Shown: in pieces, positions 7,545 through 17,645 of the stretch
Layout: each line of letters begins with the position of its first letter
Position numbering within the stretch: position 1 is the first letter of the stretch
Source: Prevotella sp. E13-27
GTDB lineage: Bacteria > Bacteroidota > Bacteroidia > Bacteroidales > Bacteroidaceae
Length of the DNA: 64,000 nt
Assembly (NCBI RefSeq): GCF_023217965.1
Contig: NZ_JALPSC010000002.1
Location: 1,612,001-1,676,000, forward strand
Direction of reading: 5' to 3'
Notes under the pieces: model-generated
What the model was told of the DNA's origin: nothing
Databases searched by the model: none
The model's input: only the letters and a program-made list of their open reading frames with translations
Program-made: the position numbers and the translations under genes

Positions 7545-7575
7545 CAAAAGTACGAATAAGTGAACATAACTCAAA
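7545..7575 (-). promoter_or_regulatory. Promoter of the four-helix-bundle gene; predicts a leaderless mRNA
   Basis: Minus strand TTTG (7575-7572), a 19-nt spacer and TACTTTTG (7552-7545). Counting about five bases from the last G puts transcription start at about 7540, the A of the ATG. Confidence 0.65.
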
Positions 7576-7616
7576 ATAAAACACAACTTTTGTTATGTTC
7601 TTCTCTCATTTTTTCG

Positions 7617-7624
7617 TATCTTTG
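7617..7624 (+). promoter_or_regulatory. -7 box of the HD hydrolase gene
   Basis: TATCTTTG lies 23 bp before the ATG at 7648. A TTTG at 7589-7592 is 24 bp upstream, longer than the usual spacer, so the -33 element is uncertain. Confidence 0.5.
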
Positions 7625-7647
7625 CACCTCAAAACGAAGATGAAGTA

Positions 7648-8868
7648 ATGAACGACACAAAGATAATCAACGACCCTGTATTCGGATTCATAAAAATACC
7701 GCGAGGACTGCTATATGACATTGTGCGCCACCCACTGATGCAACGACTGAACCGCATAAACCAGTTGGGACTGGCATCGGTGGTTTATCCAGGAGCACGA
7801 CACACCCGTTTTCAGCACTCGTTGGGAGCGTTCTACCTGATGAGCGAAGCAATAATAAGCCTGCAGCAGAAGGGGAACTTCATCTTCGACAGTGAAGCTG
7901 AAGCCGTGGAAGCAGCCATACTGATGCACGACATAGGCCACGGTCCGTTCTCACACGTGCTGGAAAACACACTCATCTCGGGCATATCGCACGAAGACAT
8001 TTCGCTGCTGATGATGGAACAGATAAACCGCGACCTGGGCGGACAGCTGAACCTGGCTATATCGATATTCAAGGACGAGTATCCGAAACGATTCCTGCAT
8101 CAGCTCATCAGCTCGCAGTTAGACATGGACCGATTGGACTACCTGCGTCGAGACTCGTTCTTCACAGGAGTGACGGAAGGCAACATTGGCAGCGCACGCA
8201 TAATAAAGATGCTCAACGTGGTGGACGACCGGCTGGTTGTGGAACAGAAAGGTATATACTCGCTGGAGAACTACCTCACCACCCGACGACTGATGTACTG
8301 GCAGGTGTATCTGCACAAGACTGCAGTGGGCTACGAGAAGGTGCTGGTGAACATGCTCACTAGGGCGAAGCACCTGACACGACAGGGACACAAGGTGTTC
8401 GCCTCGCCTGCCCTCGCCTACTTCCTGGAAAACGATGTGGACAGAGAGTGGTTCTCTACCCACGACGAGGCGCTGCTCATGTATGAGGAGCTTGACGACA
8501 GCGACCTGTGGAGCGCCATGAAGGCATGGAAGCACAGCGACGACAAGATTCTGGCCACGCTGGCCACCGATATGCTGGACCGAATAATATTCAAAGTAGA
8601 GGTGCACGACGAGCCTGTGAGCGAAGAGCGCATAGACGAACTACAGGCACAGATAGCCGAGAAAGCGGGTATAGAGAAAGTCGACGCCCACTATCTCATG
8701 AGCCTGAACACGATACAGAAAGACATGTACTCGATAGACGACGACTCGATAGACATACTCTACAAAGACGGTACGATAAAGGACATCTCAGAGGCATCGG
8801 AGATACTCAATGTGGCACTGCTCTCAAAAAAAATAAGAAAATATTACCTTTGTTATCAAAGATTTTAA
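7648..8868 (+). CDS. HD-domain phosphohydrolase (dGTPase/SAMHD1-like)
   Basis: The 406-residue protein has the HD metal site spread over HTRFQHSLG (near residue 52), MHDIGHGPFSH (near 93) and DMDRLDYLRRD (near 158), in the order seen in SAMHD1-like and YdhJ-like HD phosphohydrolases. Relatives hydrolyse dNTPs or other nucleotides in the cytoplasm; the substrate here is not evident. The gene ends 94 bp before lpxD and has its own -7 box. It often neighbours lpxD in Bacteroidetes, but I see no mechanistic link. Confidence 0.85.
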   Translation: MNDTKIINDPVFGFIKIPRGLLYDIVRHPLMQRLNRINQLGLASVVYPGARHTRFQHSLGAFYLMSEAIISLQQKGNFIFDSEAEAVEAAILMHDIGHGPFSHVLENTLISGISHEDISLLMMEQINRDLGGQLNLAISIFKDEYPKRFLHQLISSQLDMDRLDYLRRDSFFTGVTEGNIGSARIIKMLNVVDDRLVVEQKGIYSLENYLTTRRLMYWQVYLHKTAVGYEKVLVNMLTRAKHLTRQGHKVFASPALAYFLENDVDREWFSTHDEALLMYEELDDSDLWSAMKAWKHSDDKILATLATDMLDRIIFKVEVHDEPVSEERIDELQAQIAEKAGIEKVDAHYLMSLNTIQKDMYSIDDDSIDILYKDGTIKDISEASEILNVALLSKKIRKYYLCYQRF

Positions 8869-8879
8869 ATAATTTTTAT

Positions 8880-8887
8880 TACCTTTG
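8880..8887 (+). promoter_or_regulatory. -7 box ahead of the lpxD operon
   Basis: TACCTTTG at 8880-8887, with a second copy of the same octamer at 8845-8852 inside the end of the HD gene. No good -33 element is visible for either. Either could start the lpxD-lpxC-lpxA-miaA transcript. Confidence 0.5.
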
Positions 8888-8962
8888 CCGCGAAAAGCCT
8901 GTTCGTGTTATAGATAACGAACATTTTATTGCAATAAAAGAGACTCATCTTAAATTTAAGAA

Positions 8963-9994
8963 ATGGAATTTAAAGCGAAACAAATTGCCGACTTTATTGG
9001 CGGACGTGTGGAAGGCAACGAGGATGCCGCAGTCTTTACCTTTGCAAAGATTGAAGAAGGAAAACCCGGTGCCATCTCGTTCCTGTCGAATCCCAAATAT
9101 ACACATTACCTCTACGACACAGAGTCAACAATAGTGCTCGTCAACGATGATCTTGAGCTGGAACACGAGGTAAAGCCCACACTGATTCGCGTAAAGAATG
9201 CCTATGAGGCAGTAGCTAAACTCCTGCAGCTCTATGCTTCCATGCAGCCAAAGAAGACTGGCATAGACAAGCTGGCAAGCATATCAGAGAAAGCCACCAT
9301 TGGAAAAGACGTGTTCATCGGCGCATTCGCTGTCATCGGCGACGGTGCTGTCATTGGCGACGGCGCACAGATTCACGCACACACAGTCATAGGCGACGGA
9401 GTGAAGATTGGTGATGGCAGCATCATCTATCCTAACGTAACAATATACCAGGGATGCCAGCTGGGCAAGAATGTCACCATCCACGCAGGCAGCGTAATAG
9501 GTGCCGACGGCTTCGGATTCGCTCCTAATGTGGAAGGCTACGACAAGATTCCACAGATAGGCATAGTTATCATAGAAGACAACGTGGAGATAGGTGCCAA
9601 CACCTGCGTTGACCGCTCTACGATGGGTGCTACAGTTATCCACAAGGGTGTGAAGCTCGACAACCTCATTCAGGTGGCACACAACGTGGAGATAGGCGAG
9701 AACACCGTAATGTCAGCACAGGTAGGCATAGCAGGCTCGACAAAGGTTGGCTCATGGTGCATGTTCGGCGGACAGGTTGGTCTGGCAGGCCACATCACGA
9801 TAGGCGACCACGTGAACCTCGGAGCACAGTCGGGCGTGCCTGGCAGCATAAAGGAAAACCAGACGCTCATAGGAACACCTCCTATGGAGCCGAAAGCATA
9901 CTTCAAGTCGCAGGCCATCTTCCGCCGTCTGCCAGAGATGTACAAAGAGCTGGCTGAACTGCGCAAGGAGCTTGACGAGCTGAAGAAAAAGTAA
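8963..9994 (+). CDS. lpxD: UDP-3-O-acylglucosamine N-acyltransferase
   Basis: LpxD adds the second acyl chain to UDP-3-O-acyl-glucosamine in lipid A synthesis. The 343-residue protein has the N-terminal uridine-binding domain ([20 protein letters not shown]). A left-handed beta-helix of hexapeptide repeats follows (residues ~105-310), with the motif [10 protein letters not shown] and the catalytic-histidine region [13 protein letters not shown]. It ends in a Lys/Glu helix ([14 protein letters not shown]). It is first in a tight cluster lpxD, lpxC-fabZ, lpxA, miaA and PBP1A. Confidence 0.97.
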   Translation: MEFKAKQIADFIGGRVEGNEDAAVFTFAKIEEGKPGAISFLSNPKYTHYLYDTESTIVLVNDDLELEHEVKPTLIRVKNAYEAVAKLLQLYASMQPKKTGIDKLASISEKATIGKDVFIGAFAVIGDGAVIGDGAQIHAHTVIGDGVKIGDGSIIYPNVTIYQGCQLGKNVTIHAGSVIGADGFGFAPNVEGYDKIPQIGIVIIEDNVEIGANTCVDRSTMGATVIHKGVKLDNLIQVAHNVEIGENTVMSAQVGIAGSTKVGSWCMFGGQVGLAGHITIGDHVNLGAQSGVPGSIKENQTLIGTPPMEPKAYFKSQAIFRRLPEMYKELAELRKELDELKKK

Positions 9995-10020
9995 TAAAAA
10001 AAACAAAAAGACATATACCC

Positions 10021-11406
10021 ATGATGAAACAAAAGACACTGAAAGGCAGTTTTTCACTCTGCGGAAAAGGCCTTCACACAGGACTTAGTCTCACAGTAAC
10101 ATTCAACCCCGCTCCTGAGAACCACGGCTACAAGATACAGCGCATAGACCTTGAGGGTATGCCCATCATCGACGGCGTAGCAGAAAACGTGGTTGACACT
10201 CAGCGCGGCACCGTGCTTGCCAAGGGCGACGCAAAGGTATCGACTGTTGAGCACGCTCTCTCAGCACTCTACGCTCTGGGAGTTGACAACTGTCTCATTC
10301 AGGTAAACGGTCCTGAGTTCCCAATCCTTGACGGCAGCGCCATCAAGTATGTGGAGAAGATCAACGAGATAGGCACTGAAGAGCAGAACGCTCCAAAAGA
10401 CTACTATGTCATTCGCAAGAAGATTGAGGTGAAGGACGAAGAGACCGGTTCTTGCATCACCATACTGCCAGACGAGGAGTTCTCGCTGACAGCCATGTGC
10501 TCATTCCAGTCGAAGTTCATAAACAGCCAGTTCGCAACACTCGACGACCAGTCGAAGTTCGCTGAGGAGATTGCGCCCGCGCGTACCTTTGTATTCGTAA
10601 GAGATATTGAGCCACTGCTTCAGGCAAACCTCATCAAGGGTGGTGACCTCGACAACGCCATCGTAATGTATGAGCGTCAGATATCACAGGAGCAGCTGGA
10701 CAAGCTGGCAGACATGATAGGTGTGGAGCACCGTGACGCCACAGAGCTGGGATATATTCAGCACAAGCCCCTCGTATGGGAGAACGAGTGCACACGTCAC
10801 AAGCTGCTGGACATCATAGGCGACATGGCGCTGATAGGCAAGCCCATCAAGGGACGTATCATTGCCACACGCCCTGGTCACACCATCAATAACAAGTTTG
10901 CACGCCAGATGCGCGCAGAGATTCGTAAGCACGAGATTCAGGCTCCTGCCTACGATCCAAACGAGGAGCCGATAATGGACGTTAACCGCATACGCGAGCT
11001 GCTGCCCCACCGCTACCCCATGCAGTTGGTAGATAAGGTGATAGCTCTTGGTCCCACAAGCATCGTTGGTGTGAAGAACATCACCGCTAACGAGCCATTC
11101 TTCCAGGGACACTTCCCACAGGAGCCAGTGATGCCCGGCGTGCTTCAGGTAGAGGCAATGGCACAATGCGGTGGTCTGCTCATTCTGAACACACTCGACG
11201 AGCCAGAGCGCTACTCTACATACTTCATGAAGATTGACGGAGTGAAGTTCCGTCAGAAGGTGGTTCCTGGCGACACGCTGCTCTTCAAGGTTGAACTGCT
11301 TGCTCCACTGCGCCACGGCATCTCTTCGATGAAGGGATATGTCTTCGTGGGCGACAAGGTTGTGTCAGAGGCTACATTCTCAGCACAGATTATCAAGAAC
11401 AAATAA
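10021..11406 (+). CDS. lpxC-fabZ: Bifunctional UDP-3-O-acyl-N-acetylglucosamine deacetylase / beta-hydroxyacyl-ACP dehydratase
   Basis: Residues ~1-305 are LpxC, the committed zinc deacetylase of lipid A synthesis, with STVEHALSAL and HKLLDIIGD metal-site motifs. Residues ~320-461 are FabZ, with LLPHRYPMQLVDK and the catalytic GHFPQEPVMPGVLQ. The LpxC-FabZ fusion is characteristic of Bacteroidetes and joins consumption of hydroxyacyl chains by lipid A with their dehydration for phospholipids. The start may be 10021 or the adjacent ATG at 10024. It lies 26 bp after lpxD and 23 bp before lpxA. Confidence 0.97.
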   Translation: MMKQKTLKGSFSLCGKGLHTGLSLTVTFNPAPENHGYKIQRIDLEGMPIIDGVAENVVDTQRGTVLAKGDAKVSTVEHALSALYALGVDNCLIQVNGPEFPILDGSAIKYVEKINEIGTEEQNAPKDYYVIRKKIEVKDEETGSCITILPDEEFSLTAMCSFQSKFINSQFATLDDQSKFAEEIAPARTFVFVRDIEPLLQANLIKGGDLDNAIVMYERQISQEQLDKLADMIGVEHRDATELGYIQHKPLVWENECTRHKLLDIIGDMALIGKPIKGRIIATRPGHTINNKFARQMRAEIRKHEIQAPAYDPNEEPIMDVNRIRELLPHRYPMQLVDKVIALGPTSIVGVKNITANEPFFQGHFPQEPVMPGVLQVEAMAQCGGLLILNTLDEPERYSTYFMKIDGVKFRQKVVPGDTLLFKVELLAPLRHGISSMKGYVFVGDKVVSEATFSAQIIKNK

Positions 11407-11429
11407 TAAGGACTAACAGACTGTAATAT

Positions 11430-12200
11430 ATGAACCAGATTCATCCAATGGCCATTGTTGATCCAGAGGCAAAACTCGGTGACAACAATTTCATCGGTCC
11501 ATTCTGCGTGATAAACAAAGATGTAGTAATCGGTGACAACAACAAGTTCGTGAACAGTGTAACCGTACACGACGGAGCACGCATAGGCAACGGCAACGAG
11601 TTCTTCCCAGGAGCAAGCATCGCCACAAAGCCACAAGACCTGAAGTTCAAGGGTGAGATAACCACAGCAGAGATTGGCGACAACAACTCTATTCGCGAGA
11701 ATGTTACCATCAGCCGCGGCACTGCCTCGAAGGGCAAGACCGTGGTAGGCTCTGGCAACCTGCTCATGGAGAACATGCACGTGGCTCACGACTGTGTCAT
11801 CGGCAACGGATGTATCATTGGCAACTCAACTAAGTTTGCCGGCGAGGTAGTGGTACACGACAACGCCATCATCTCAGCCGAGGTGCTCATCCACCAGTTC
11901 AACAACATAGGCGGCTATGTGATGATTCAGGGCGGCACACGCTCAAGTCAGGACATTCCTCCTTATGTCATCGCTGGCAAGGAGCCTGTACGCTTCGCTG
12001 GTGTGAATCTCATAGGTCTGCGCCGTCGCGGATTCAGCAACGAGACAATAGAACAGATCCACGACGCCTATCGCATCATCTATGCAAGTGCAGTGCTCAA
12101 AGACGGTATCACCGAGGCACGCGCCAAGTATCCTGACTCAAAGGAAGTGGAGTACATCTGCTCATTCATAGAGAACTCAAAGCGAGGAATCATCCGTTAA
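11430..12200 (+). CDS. lpxA: UDP-N-acetylglucosamine O-acyltransferase
   Basis: LpxA adds the first 3-hydroxyacyl chain of lipid A. The 256-residue protein is a left-handed beta-helix of hexapeptide repeats ([20 protein letters not shown]). It contains the active-site stretch [17 protein letters not shown] and the C-terminal helical domain ([20 protein letters not shown]). Its stop codon TAA (12198-12200) lies four bases before the apparent ACG start of miaA, implying translational coupling. Confidence 0.97.
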   Translation: MNQIHPMAIVDPEAKLGDNNFIGPFCVINKDVVIGDNNKFVNSVTVHDGARIGNGNEFFPGASIATKPQDLKFKGEITTAEIGDNNSIRENVTISRGTASKGKTVVGSGNLLMENMHVAHDCVIGNGCIIGNSTKFAGEVVVHDNAIISAEVLIHQFNNIGGYVMIQGGTRSSQDIPPYVIAGKEPVRFAGVNLIGLRRRGFSNETIEQIHDAYRIIYASAVLKDGITEARAKYPDSKEVEYICSFIENSKRGIIR

Positions 12201-12204
12201 GGCT

Positions 12205-13113
12205 ACGAAAACACTTATCGTCATAACAGGACCCACAGCTGTCGGAAAGACAGAGCTTTGTCTTGACATAGCACAGCATTTCGGCATTCCTATCATCAAT
12301 GCCGACTCACGACAGATTTACAGGGAACTGAAGATTGGCACTGCCGCACCTACCGAAGAACAACTTCGGCGGGTGCGACATTTTTTTGTAGGTTCACTGA
12401 GCATAGACGACTACTACAGCGCATCGAACTATGAGGAAGATGTGATGGCGTTGCTAAGCGAACACTTCAAGAGCAACGACTACGCGCTGCTTTCAGGCGG
12501 AAGCATGATGTATATCGACGCTGTGTGTAACGGTATTGATGACATTCCAACTGTTGACGAGGGAACACGCGAATTGCTGAAACGACGACTTAAGGAAGAA
12601 GGACTTGAGGCACTCTGCGAGGAGCTGAAAAGACTGGACCCTGAGCACTATGAAATTGTTGACAGGCACAATCCGCGAAGAGTGGTACACGCGCTGGAGA
12701 TATGTCTTATGACAGGCAAGACCTACACTTCGTTCAGGAAGAACGAGCGCAAGCAGCGCCCATTCCGAATCATAAAGACGGCTCTCAATCGTCCTCGAGA
12801 AGAGCTGTATGACAGAATAAACAGAAGAGTGGACCAGATGATGGGCGACGGACTGCTTGAAGAGGCGAAGTCACTCTACAGCAAACGCGAGCTAAATGCT
12901 CTGAACACCGTGGGCTACAAAGAGATGTTTGCCTATCTCGACGGAGTATGGCCACTCGAAGAAGCTGTAGAGAGGCTGAAGGGCAACACACGACGCTATG
13001 CGCGCAAACAGCTGACATGGTATAAGAAAGACCCCGACATAACGTGGTTTGACATAAACAAAAATACAACGGAAGACTTGCTTTCCTATCTAAACAACTA
13101 TGACAAACAATAG
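12205..13113 (+). CDS. miaA: tRNA dimethylallyltransferase with apparent ACG start codon
   Basis: MiaA transfers dimethylallyl to A37 of tRNAs reading U-starting codons. The 302-residue frame has the P-loop GPTAVGKTE, the [16 protein letters not shown] motif, [12 protein letters not shown] and ETVGYKE-like NTVGYKEM. Between the preceding in-frame stop (12169) and the P-loop there is no ATG, GTG or TTG. The expected first residues [10 protein letters not shown] are preceded by ACG at 12205, exactly where ATG is expected. The first canonical start, GTG at 12373, would delete the P-loop. I infer ACG initiation coupled to lpxA termination, or a T-to-C change or base error. The end overlaps the PBP gene by 14 bp. 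Confidence 0.85.
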   Translation, partial: TKTLIVITGPTAVGKTELCLDIAQHFGIPIINADSRQIYRELKIGTAAPTEEQLRRVRHFFVGSLSIDDYYSASNYEEDVMALLSEHFKSNDYALLSGGSMMYIDAVCNGIDDIPTVDEGTRELLKRRLKEEGLEALCEELKRLDPEHYEIVDRHNPRRVVHALEICLMTGKTYTSFRKNERKQRPFRIIKTALNRPREELYDRINRRVDQMMGDGLLEEAKSLYSKRELNALNTVGYKEMFAYLDGVWPLEEAVERLKGNTRRYARKQLTWYKKDPDITWFDINKNTTEDLLSYLNNYDKQ

Positions 13114-15517
13114 AATGGCTGAAACGGTAAAGACAATAATGGGAGCGACAAAGACCATATTGAAAGGCGCAAAGAAATGTCTTGCAGCATGCAAGAATGG
13201 GTTTATGTGGTTTTTTAAGGGCAGACCCTGGTATGTCAAGATATTGTCATCGCTGCTCATAATAATAGTGACGTTCGTGCTCTACCTGCTGGCTGTTGAC
13301 AACAACTTCCTCTGGCTCTTCGGCAAGTCACCAAGCATGATGACTGTGAAGAACACGCGTCCTGCACAGGCGTCAGAGATATATAGCGCTGACAGCATAA
13401 TGATAGGCAAGTTCTTCAGCGAGAACCGCACACCAGTGAAATACGAGGATGTGAATCCCATCTTCTGGCAGGCACTCATAGATACTGAGGACGAGCGTTT
13501 CTACCATCATCACGGCATAGACTATCAGGCATTCTTCGCAGCACTGAAAGACTATGTGGTACACCACGATGCACGAGGTGCCTCAACCATAACACAGCAG
13601 CTGGCAAAGAACCTCTTCCGCGTACGTACAGAGTACTCGACAGGTGCGCTCGGAAACGTGGCAGGACTGAAGATGCTCATCATGAAGAGCAAGGAATGGA
13701 TAACAGCCACAAAGCTGGAATGGAACTTCTCAAAGGAGGAGATTCTTACTATGTATGCCAATACTGTTGACTTCGGCAGTAACTCGTTTGGCATAAAGAC
13801 AGCATGCAAGACCTACTTCGGCAAGAGTCCTAAGGACATCACCCCAGACCAGGCAGCAATACTCGTGGGCATGCTAAAGGCAACCACCTATTACAACCCA
13901 CGTCTGAACCCTGAAAACAGCAAGAAGCGCCGTAACACCGTTCTCGACCTGATGCTCAAGCACGGACATCTGACAGAGGTGCAGTGTGACTCACTGAAGC
14001 AGAAGGACATCACACTCGACTACAGCGTAGAAAAAGTATATGACGGACAGGCCACCTATTTCCGTGAGGAGATAGCCAACCAGCTGCGCGACTGGTGCAG
14101 GGAGAAAGGACTGGACCTCTACACATCGGGACTGAAGATCTATACCACCATAGATACTCGCATGCAGCACTATGCCGAGGAAGCTGCAAAGGAACAGATG
14201 GCGATAATACAGAAGAAGTTCAACGACCACTGGGGAAGGACAAACCCATGGCAGGACGAGCGCCATCAGGAGATTCCGAACTTCATAGAAAACATTGCGA
14301 AGCGACTGCCATTATACAAGAAGCTGAAGAAACGCTTCCCGGAATCTCAGGACTCGATAGACTATTATCTCAACCTCCCCCACCCTGTCAAGCTGTTCAG
14401 CTATGACGGACAGATAGAGGCAGAGATGTCAACACTCGACTCCATAAGATATATGGAGCACTTCATGCACTGCGGCTTCGTTGCAATGGAAGCGGAGACA
14501 GGACATGTGAAAGCATGGGTGGGCGACATAGATTTCGACACTTGGAAGTATGACAAGGTGACAGCAATGCGTCAGCCAGGCTCAACATTCAAGCTGTTCG
14601 TCTATACAGAAGCTATGAATCAGGGAATGGTGCCTTGCGACACACGCGTGGACTCCTACTTCTCAATGAAGGTATATGATGCCGACAAGAAGAAGGAAGT
14701 GCTTTGGGCTCCCACCAATGCCAACGGATATTTCTCAAACATGGAGACCCCGCTGAAGTCGGCATTCGCACAGAGCATAAACTCAATAGCCGTGAAGGTG
14801 GCTCAGGAAGTGGGCATAGAAAGAGTGGCAAAGACAGCCCATGAGATGGGCATAAAAAGCAAGCTCGACGAGACACCATCGCTGGCTCTCGGCTCAAGCG
14901 ACGTGAACCTGCTGGAGCTTGTCAATGCCTACTCAACAGCTGTCAACGACGGTGTGTTCCATGAGCCGGTACTTGTTACGAAGATAGAAGACCGCGACGG
15001 AAACGTGATATTCGAAGCACCCGACGAGAAGCGACAGGCCATATCCTACAGAAGTGCCTTCCTAATGCAGCAGATGCTGATGGCAGGAATGCGCGAGCCA
15101 GGAGGCACAAGCATGAACATGTGGAGATTCGTGCGCAACTTCTCTGACACTGACTTCGGAGGAAAGACTGGAACATCAAACAACCACTCTGACGCATGGT
15201 TCGTAGGCATCTGTCCGAAACTCGTTTGCGGAGCATGGGTTGGTGGCGAATACAGAGCCATACATTTCCGTACAGGACAGCTCGGCCAGGGCTCACGAAC
15301 AGCACTGCCCATCTGCGGCGACTTCTTTGAGAAGGTGCTCAGCGACCCTAACTTCAAGCAGTACCGTGGACGCTTCGCAGCTCCTCACGACGAGACGCTG
15401 CGCTCAGACATGTATCAATGTCCTTTTGTCTATTACGTACCAGAGGATAGCGTCAGCGCTGACAGCCTCGGCAACTGGGACACTAAGAAGACATGGGAAA
15501 ACGATTCTATTGAATAG
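13100..15517 (+). CDS. mrcA: Class A penicillin-binding protein (PBP1A-like)
   Basis: This bifunctional peptidoglycan synthase has 805 residues. It has a cytoplasmic N-terminus and one transmembrane segment ([19 protein letters not shown], near 49-67). A GT51 glycosyltransferase domain carries [13 protein letters not shown] and [14 protein letters not shown] transpeptidase domain carries the catalytic SxxK (STFK), SIN and KTGTS motifs. The start at 13100 overlaps miaA; an in-frame ATG at 13115 is a possible alternative. It is the last gene of the lipid A cluster and places the two envelope layers under shared transcription. Confidence 0.93.
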   Translation: MTNNRMAETVKTIMGATKTILKGAKKCLAACKNGFMWFFKGRPWYVKILSSLLIIIVTFVLYLLAVDNNFLWLFGKSPSMMTVKNTRPAQASEIYSADSIMIGKFFSENRTPVKYEDVNPIFWQALIDTEDERFYHHHGIDYQAFFAALKDYVVHHDARGASTITQQLAKNLFRVRTEYSTGALGNVAGLKMLIMKSKEWITATKLEWNFSKEEILTMYANTVDFGSNSFGIKTACKTYFGKSPKDITPDQAAILVGMLKATTYYNPRLNPENSKKRRNTVLDLMLKHGHLTEVQCDSLKQKDITLDYSVEKVYDGQATYFREEIANQLRDWCREKGLDLYTSGLKIYTTIDTRMQHYAEEAAKEQMAIIQKKFNDHWGRTNPWQDERHQEIPNFIENIAKRLPLYKKLKKRFPESQDSIDYYLNLPHPVKLFSYDGQIEAEMSTLDSIRYMEHFMHCGFVAMEAETGHVKAWVGDIDFDTWKYDKVTAMRQPGSTFKLFVYTEAMNQGMVPCDTRVDSYFSMKVYDADKKKEVLWAPTNANGYFSNMETPLKSAFAQSINSIAVKVAQEVGIERVAKTAHEMGIKSKLDETPSLALGSSDVNLLELVNAYSTAVNDGVFHEPVLVTKIEDRDGNVIFEAPDEKRQAISYRSAFLMQQMLMAGMREPGGTSMNMWRFVRNFSDTDFGGKTGTSNNHSDAWFVGICPKLVCGAWVGGEYRAIHFRTGQLGQGSRTALPICGDFFEKVLSDPNFKQYRGRFAAPHDETLRSDMYQCPFVYYVPEDSVSADSLGNWDTKKTWENDSIE

Positions 15518-15571
15518 AGGTGAGAAGTGAGAGGTGAGAAGTGAGAGGTAAGAAGTGAGAGGTGAGAGGTT
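15517..15571. repeat. Imperfect 14-bp tandem repeats, purine-rich
   Basis: The unit GAGAGGTGAGAAGT repeats nearly four times between the PBP stop and the helicase start, with single-base changes (GAGAGGTAAGAAGT, GAGAGGTGAGAGGT). One strand is almost pure G and A with T. The last unit lies immediately before the ATG of the helicase at 15576, so the repeat forms its translation-initiation region. Confidence 0.75.
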
Positions 15572-15575
15572 AGAA

Positions 15576-17291
15576 ATGGAGCTCGATTTAGACAATAAAG
15601 AGTGGCAGGATGCCATACAGATTGTGAACTTTACCAGACGCTCGCTTTTTCTCACAGGAAAGGCAGGTACAGGTAAGTCCACATTCCTGAGATATATTGC
15701 CAAGAACACGAAGAAGAAGCACGTCATTCTTGCCCCTACAGGCATAGCAGCCATCAACGCTGGTGGCTCCACACTGCACAGCTTCTTCCGACTGCCATTC
15801 CACCCTCTCCTACCCAACGATATCCAGTATGACAGGCGCCACATACGCGACACGCTGAAATATACCAGTGCACAACGCAAGCTGTTGCGCGAGGTGGAGC
15901 TGATTATCATCGACGAGATATCAATGGTGAGGGCCGACATCATTGACTTTATAGACAAAGTGCTGCGTATCTTCACACGCAACGAAGAACCATTTGGTGG
16001 AAAGCAACTGTTGCTCGTGGGCGACATTTTTCAGCTCGAACCGGTATTGAAAGAAGAAGACCGCCAACTGCTCAGTCCCTTCTATCAGTCGGCTTATTTC
16101 TTCAACGCCAAGGTATGGCAGAAGATGCCGCTTGTCTCTATTGAGCTGAAGAAAGTCTATCGACAGAAAGACGACCATTTCATAGGAATACTCGACAGAA
16201 TAAGGCAGAACAGCGCTACAGCTATAGACCTACAGCAATTGAATAGCAGAGTGGACAAGGAGCGCGATGATGACAATGGACTGCAGATTATTCTCGCTGC
16301 CCGACGCGACATTGTTGACTACACTAACGAGCAGCGCCTCAACGAGCTTGAAGGCACGCCAACCATCTTCCACGGAATAATTAATGGTGACTTCCCTGAA
16401 TCGTCGCTTCCCACACCAATGGAGCTACAGATAAAGCTGGGAGCACAGGTCATCTTCATAAAGAACGACAAGGAGAAACGCTGGGTCAACGGCACCTTAG
16501 GCATAGTGACAGAGATTGACGAAGAAGAAGGTGTAATCACAGTGACCGATGAAGCAGGAGCTGACTTCCATGTAGAGCGTGACGTGTGGGAAAACATGCG
16601 CTATACCTTCGACAACACGGAGAAGAAGATTGTAGAAGAACTCCTTGGCACATACACCCAATTTCCCATAAGACTGGCATGGGCGATAACTGTTCACAAG
16701 AGCCAGGGTCTCACATTCAACCAGGTGTCTATAGACTTTACAGGCGGAGTGTTCGCAGGCGGACAGACCTATGTTGCCCTGTCACGATGCACATCGCTCC
16801 AAGGAATAACACTAAAGACACCCATACGTCAGAACGACATCTTCGTCAGGGCCGAGGTAGTGCAGTTCGCAAAGATGTTCAACAACAAGAACCAGATAGC
16901 CCGCGTGATGAAGGAAGGCGAAGCCGACAAGCAATACCATGATGCTATCAAGGCATTCGACAGAGGCGACTTCGGAGCTTTCCTCGACAATTTCTTCCTT
17001 GCCATACACAGCCGATATGACATAGAAAAGCCCCTCGCCAAGAGATTCATAAAGAAGAAGCTTGAGATAATAAACAAGCAAAAGGCAGAGATAGCTGCAC
17101 TGAAAGAAGAAAAGAAGCAGCGCGAAAAGACTCTTAAGAGACTGGCTGCTGAATATACTCTTCTTGGAAAGGAATGTGAGGAGGAGGGAATGACCGATGC
17201 TGCCATACGCAATTACAACAAAGCGTTGGAACTTTATCCCGATGCACCTGATCCAAAGAAAAGGCTGAAAAAGTTGCAAAAACAGGGATAG
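15576..17291 (+). CDS. PIF1/RecD-like superfamily 1 helicase with C-terminal TPR-like tail
   Basis: The 571-residue protein has Walker A GKAGTGKST (near 28), the motif LAPTGIAAINAGG, Walker B IIIDEISMV, the GDIFQLEPV motif and the UvrD_C_2-type motif WAITVHKSQGLTF with YVALSRC. It closely resembles PIF1/RecD-type 5'-3' DNA helicases. After residue ~480 comes a Lys/Glu coiled coil and a TPR-like helix pair (DAAIRNYNKALELYPDAPDP). The start at 15576 (MELDLDNKEW) is preferred over an in-frame GTG at 15555 inside the tandem repeat. The cellular role is probably DNA maintenance, and the partner bound by the tail is unknown. Confidence 0.85.
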   Translation: MELDLDNKEWQDAIQIVNFTRRSLFLTGKAGTGKSTFLRYIAKNTKKKHVILAPTGIAAINAGGSTLHSFFRLPFHPLLPNDIQYDRRHIRDTLKYTSAQRKLLREVELIIIDEISMVRADIIDFIDKVLRIFTRNEEPFGGKQLLLVGDIFQLEPVLKEEDRQLLSPFYQSAYFFNAKVWQKMPLVSIELKKVYRQKDDHFIGILDRIRQNSATAIDLQQLNSRVDKERDDDNGLQIILAARRDIVDYTNEQRLNELEGTPTIFHGIINGDFPESSLPTPMELQIKLGAQVIFIKNDKEKRWVNGTLGIVTEIDEEEGVITVTDEAGADFHVERDVWENMRYTFDNTEKKIVEELLGTYTQFPIRLAWAITVHKSQGLTFNQVSIDFTGGVFAGGQTYVALSRCTSLQGITLKTPIRQNDIFVRAEVVQFAKMFNNKNQIARVMKEGEADKQYHDAIKAFDRGDFGAFLDNFFLAIHSRYDIEKPLAKRFIKKKLEIINKQKAEIAALKEEKKQREKTLKRLAAEYTLLGKECEEEGMTDAAIRNYNKALELYPDAPDPKKRLKKLQKQG

Positions 17292-17364
17292 AAATCAATA
17301 CTTTAGAAAAATTTACAATTGTGTGGGCACACAATTCAAAAAGTAAAAAAAACACAAAGAAAAG

Positions 17365-17396
17365 TTTGGAGGCTAAGAAAAAAATGCCTATCTTTG
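17365..17396 (+). promoter_or_regulatory. Promoter of candidate small RNA 1
   Basis: TTTG at 17365-17368, a 20-nt spacer and TATCTTTG at 17389-17396, a full consensus match with no reading frame directly behind it. Confidence 0.7.
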
Positions 17397-17400
17397 TGTC

Positions 17401-17495
17401 GTTATCCTGAAAACAATCTTTTTACCTTAAAAGAACTAATACCTATTGAAGATGGAAGTGGCTGTCTGCGAAGACCGCCGCTTTTGCTTTTTATA
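17401..17495 (+). ncRNA. Candidate small RNA 1
   Basis: About 95 nt run from the predicted start to an intrinsic terminator. The terminator stem AGTGGCTGTCT (17457-17467) pairs with AGACCGCCGCT (17472-17482) across a GCGA (GNRA) tetraloop, with one mismatch and one G-U pair. The T-rich TTTGCTTTTTAT follows. The next gene starts 150 bp later behind its own -7 box (17600-17607). No open frame is visible. It is either a free-standing small RNA or an attenuated leader of the next gene. I do not recognise the family. Confidence 0.5.
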
Positions 17496-17645
17496 TAGTT
17501 CATTTTCTGAAAATACTAATGTCTTTTCCCAGAAAAATGCATAATACGTTTTTTAAGAAAAAAACATATTTATTATATAAGGAAATCACAACTTTTCATT
17601 ACCTTTGCAGCCAAACATACAAAGAATAATAAAAACTAGAAAAAC

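Larger units (their letters stand above)
17292..17645. other. 354-bp gene-free spacer
   Basis: It contains a full promoter, the candidate small RNA with its terminator, and a -7 box TACCTTTG (17600-17607) for the following gene. No other feature is seen. Confidence 0.7.

Noticed and set aside
10021..11406. LpxC-FabZ fusion considered as a novelty
   Set aside because: This fusion is well known and general in Bacteroidetes.
12190..12205. Programmed +1 frameshift from lpxA into miaA at CGT-TAA-G
   Set aside because: The P-site codon does not allow good re-pairing after +1 slippage, and LpxA ends at its normal length; a weak ACG start explains the data more simply.
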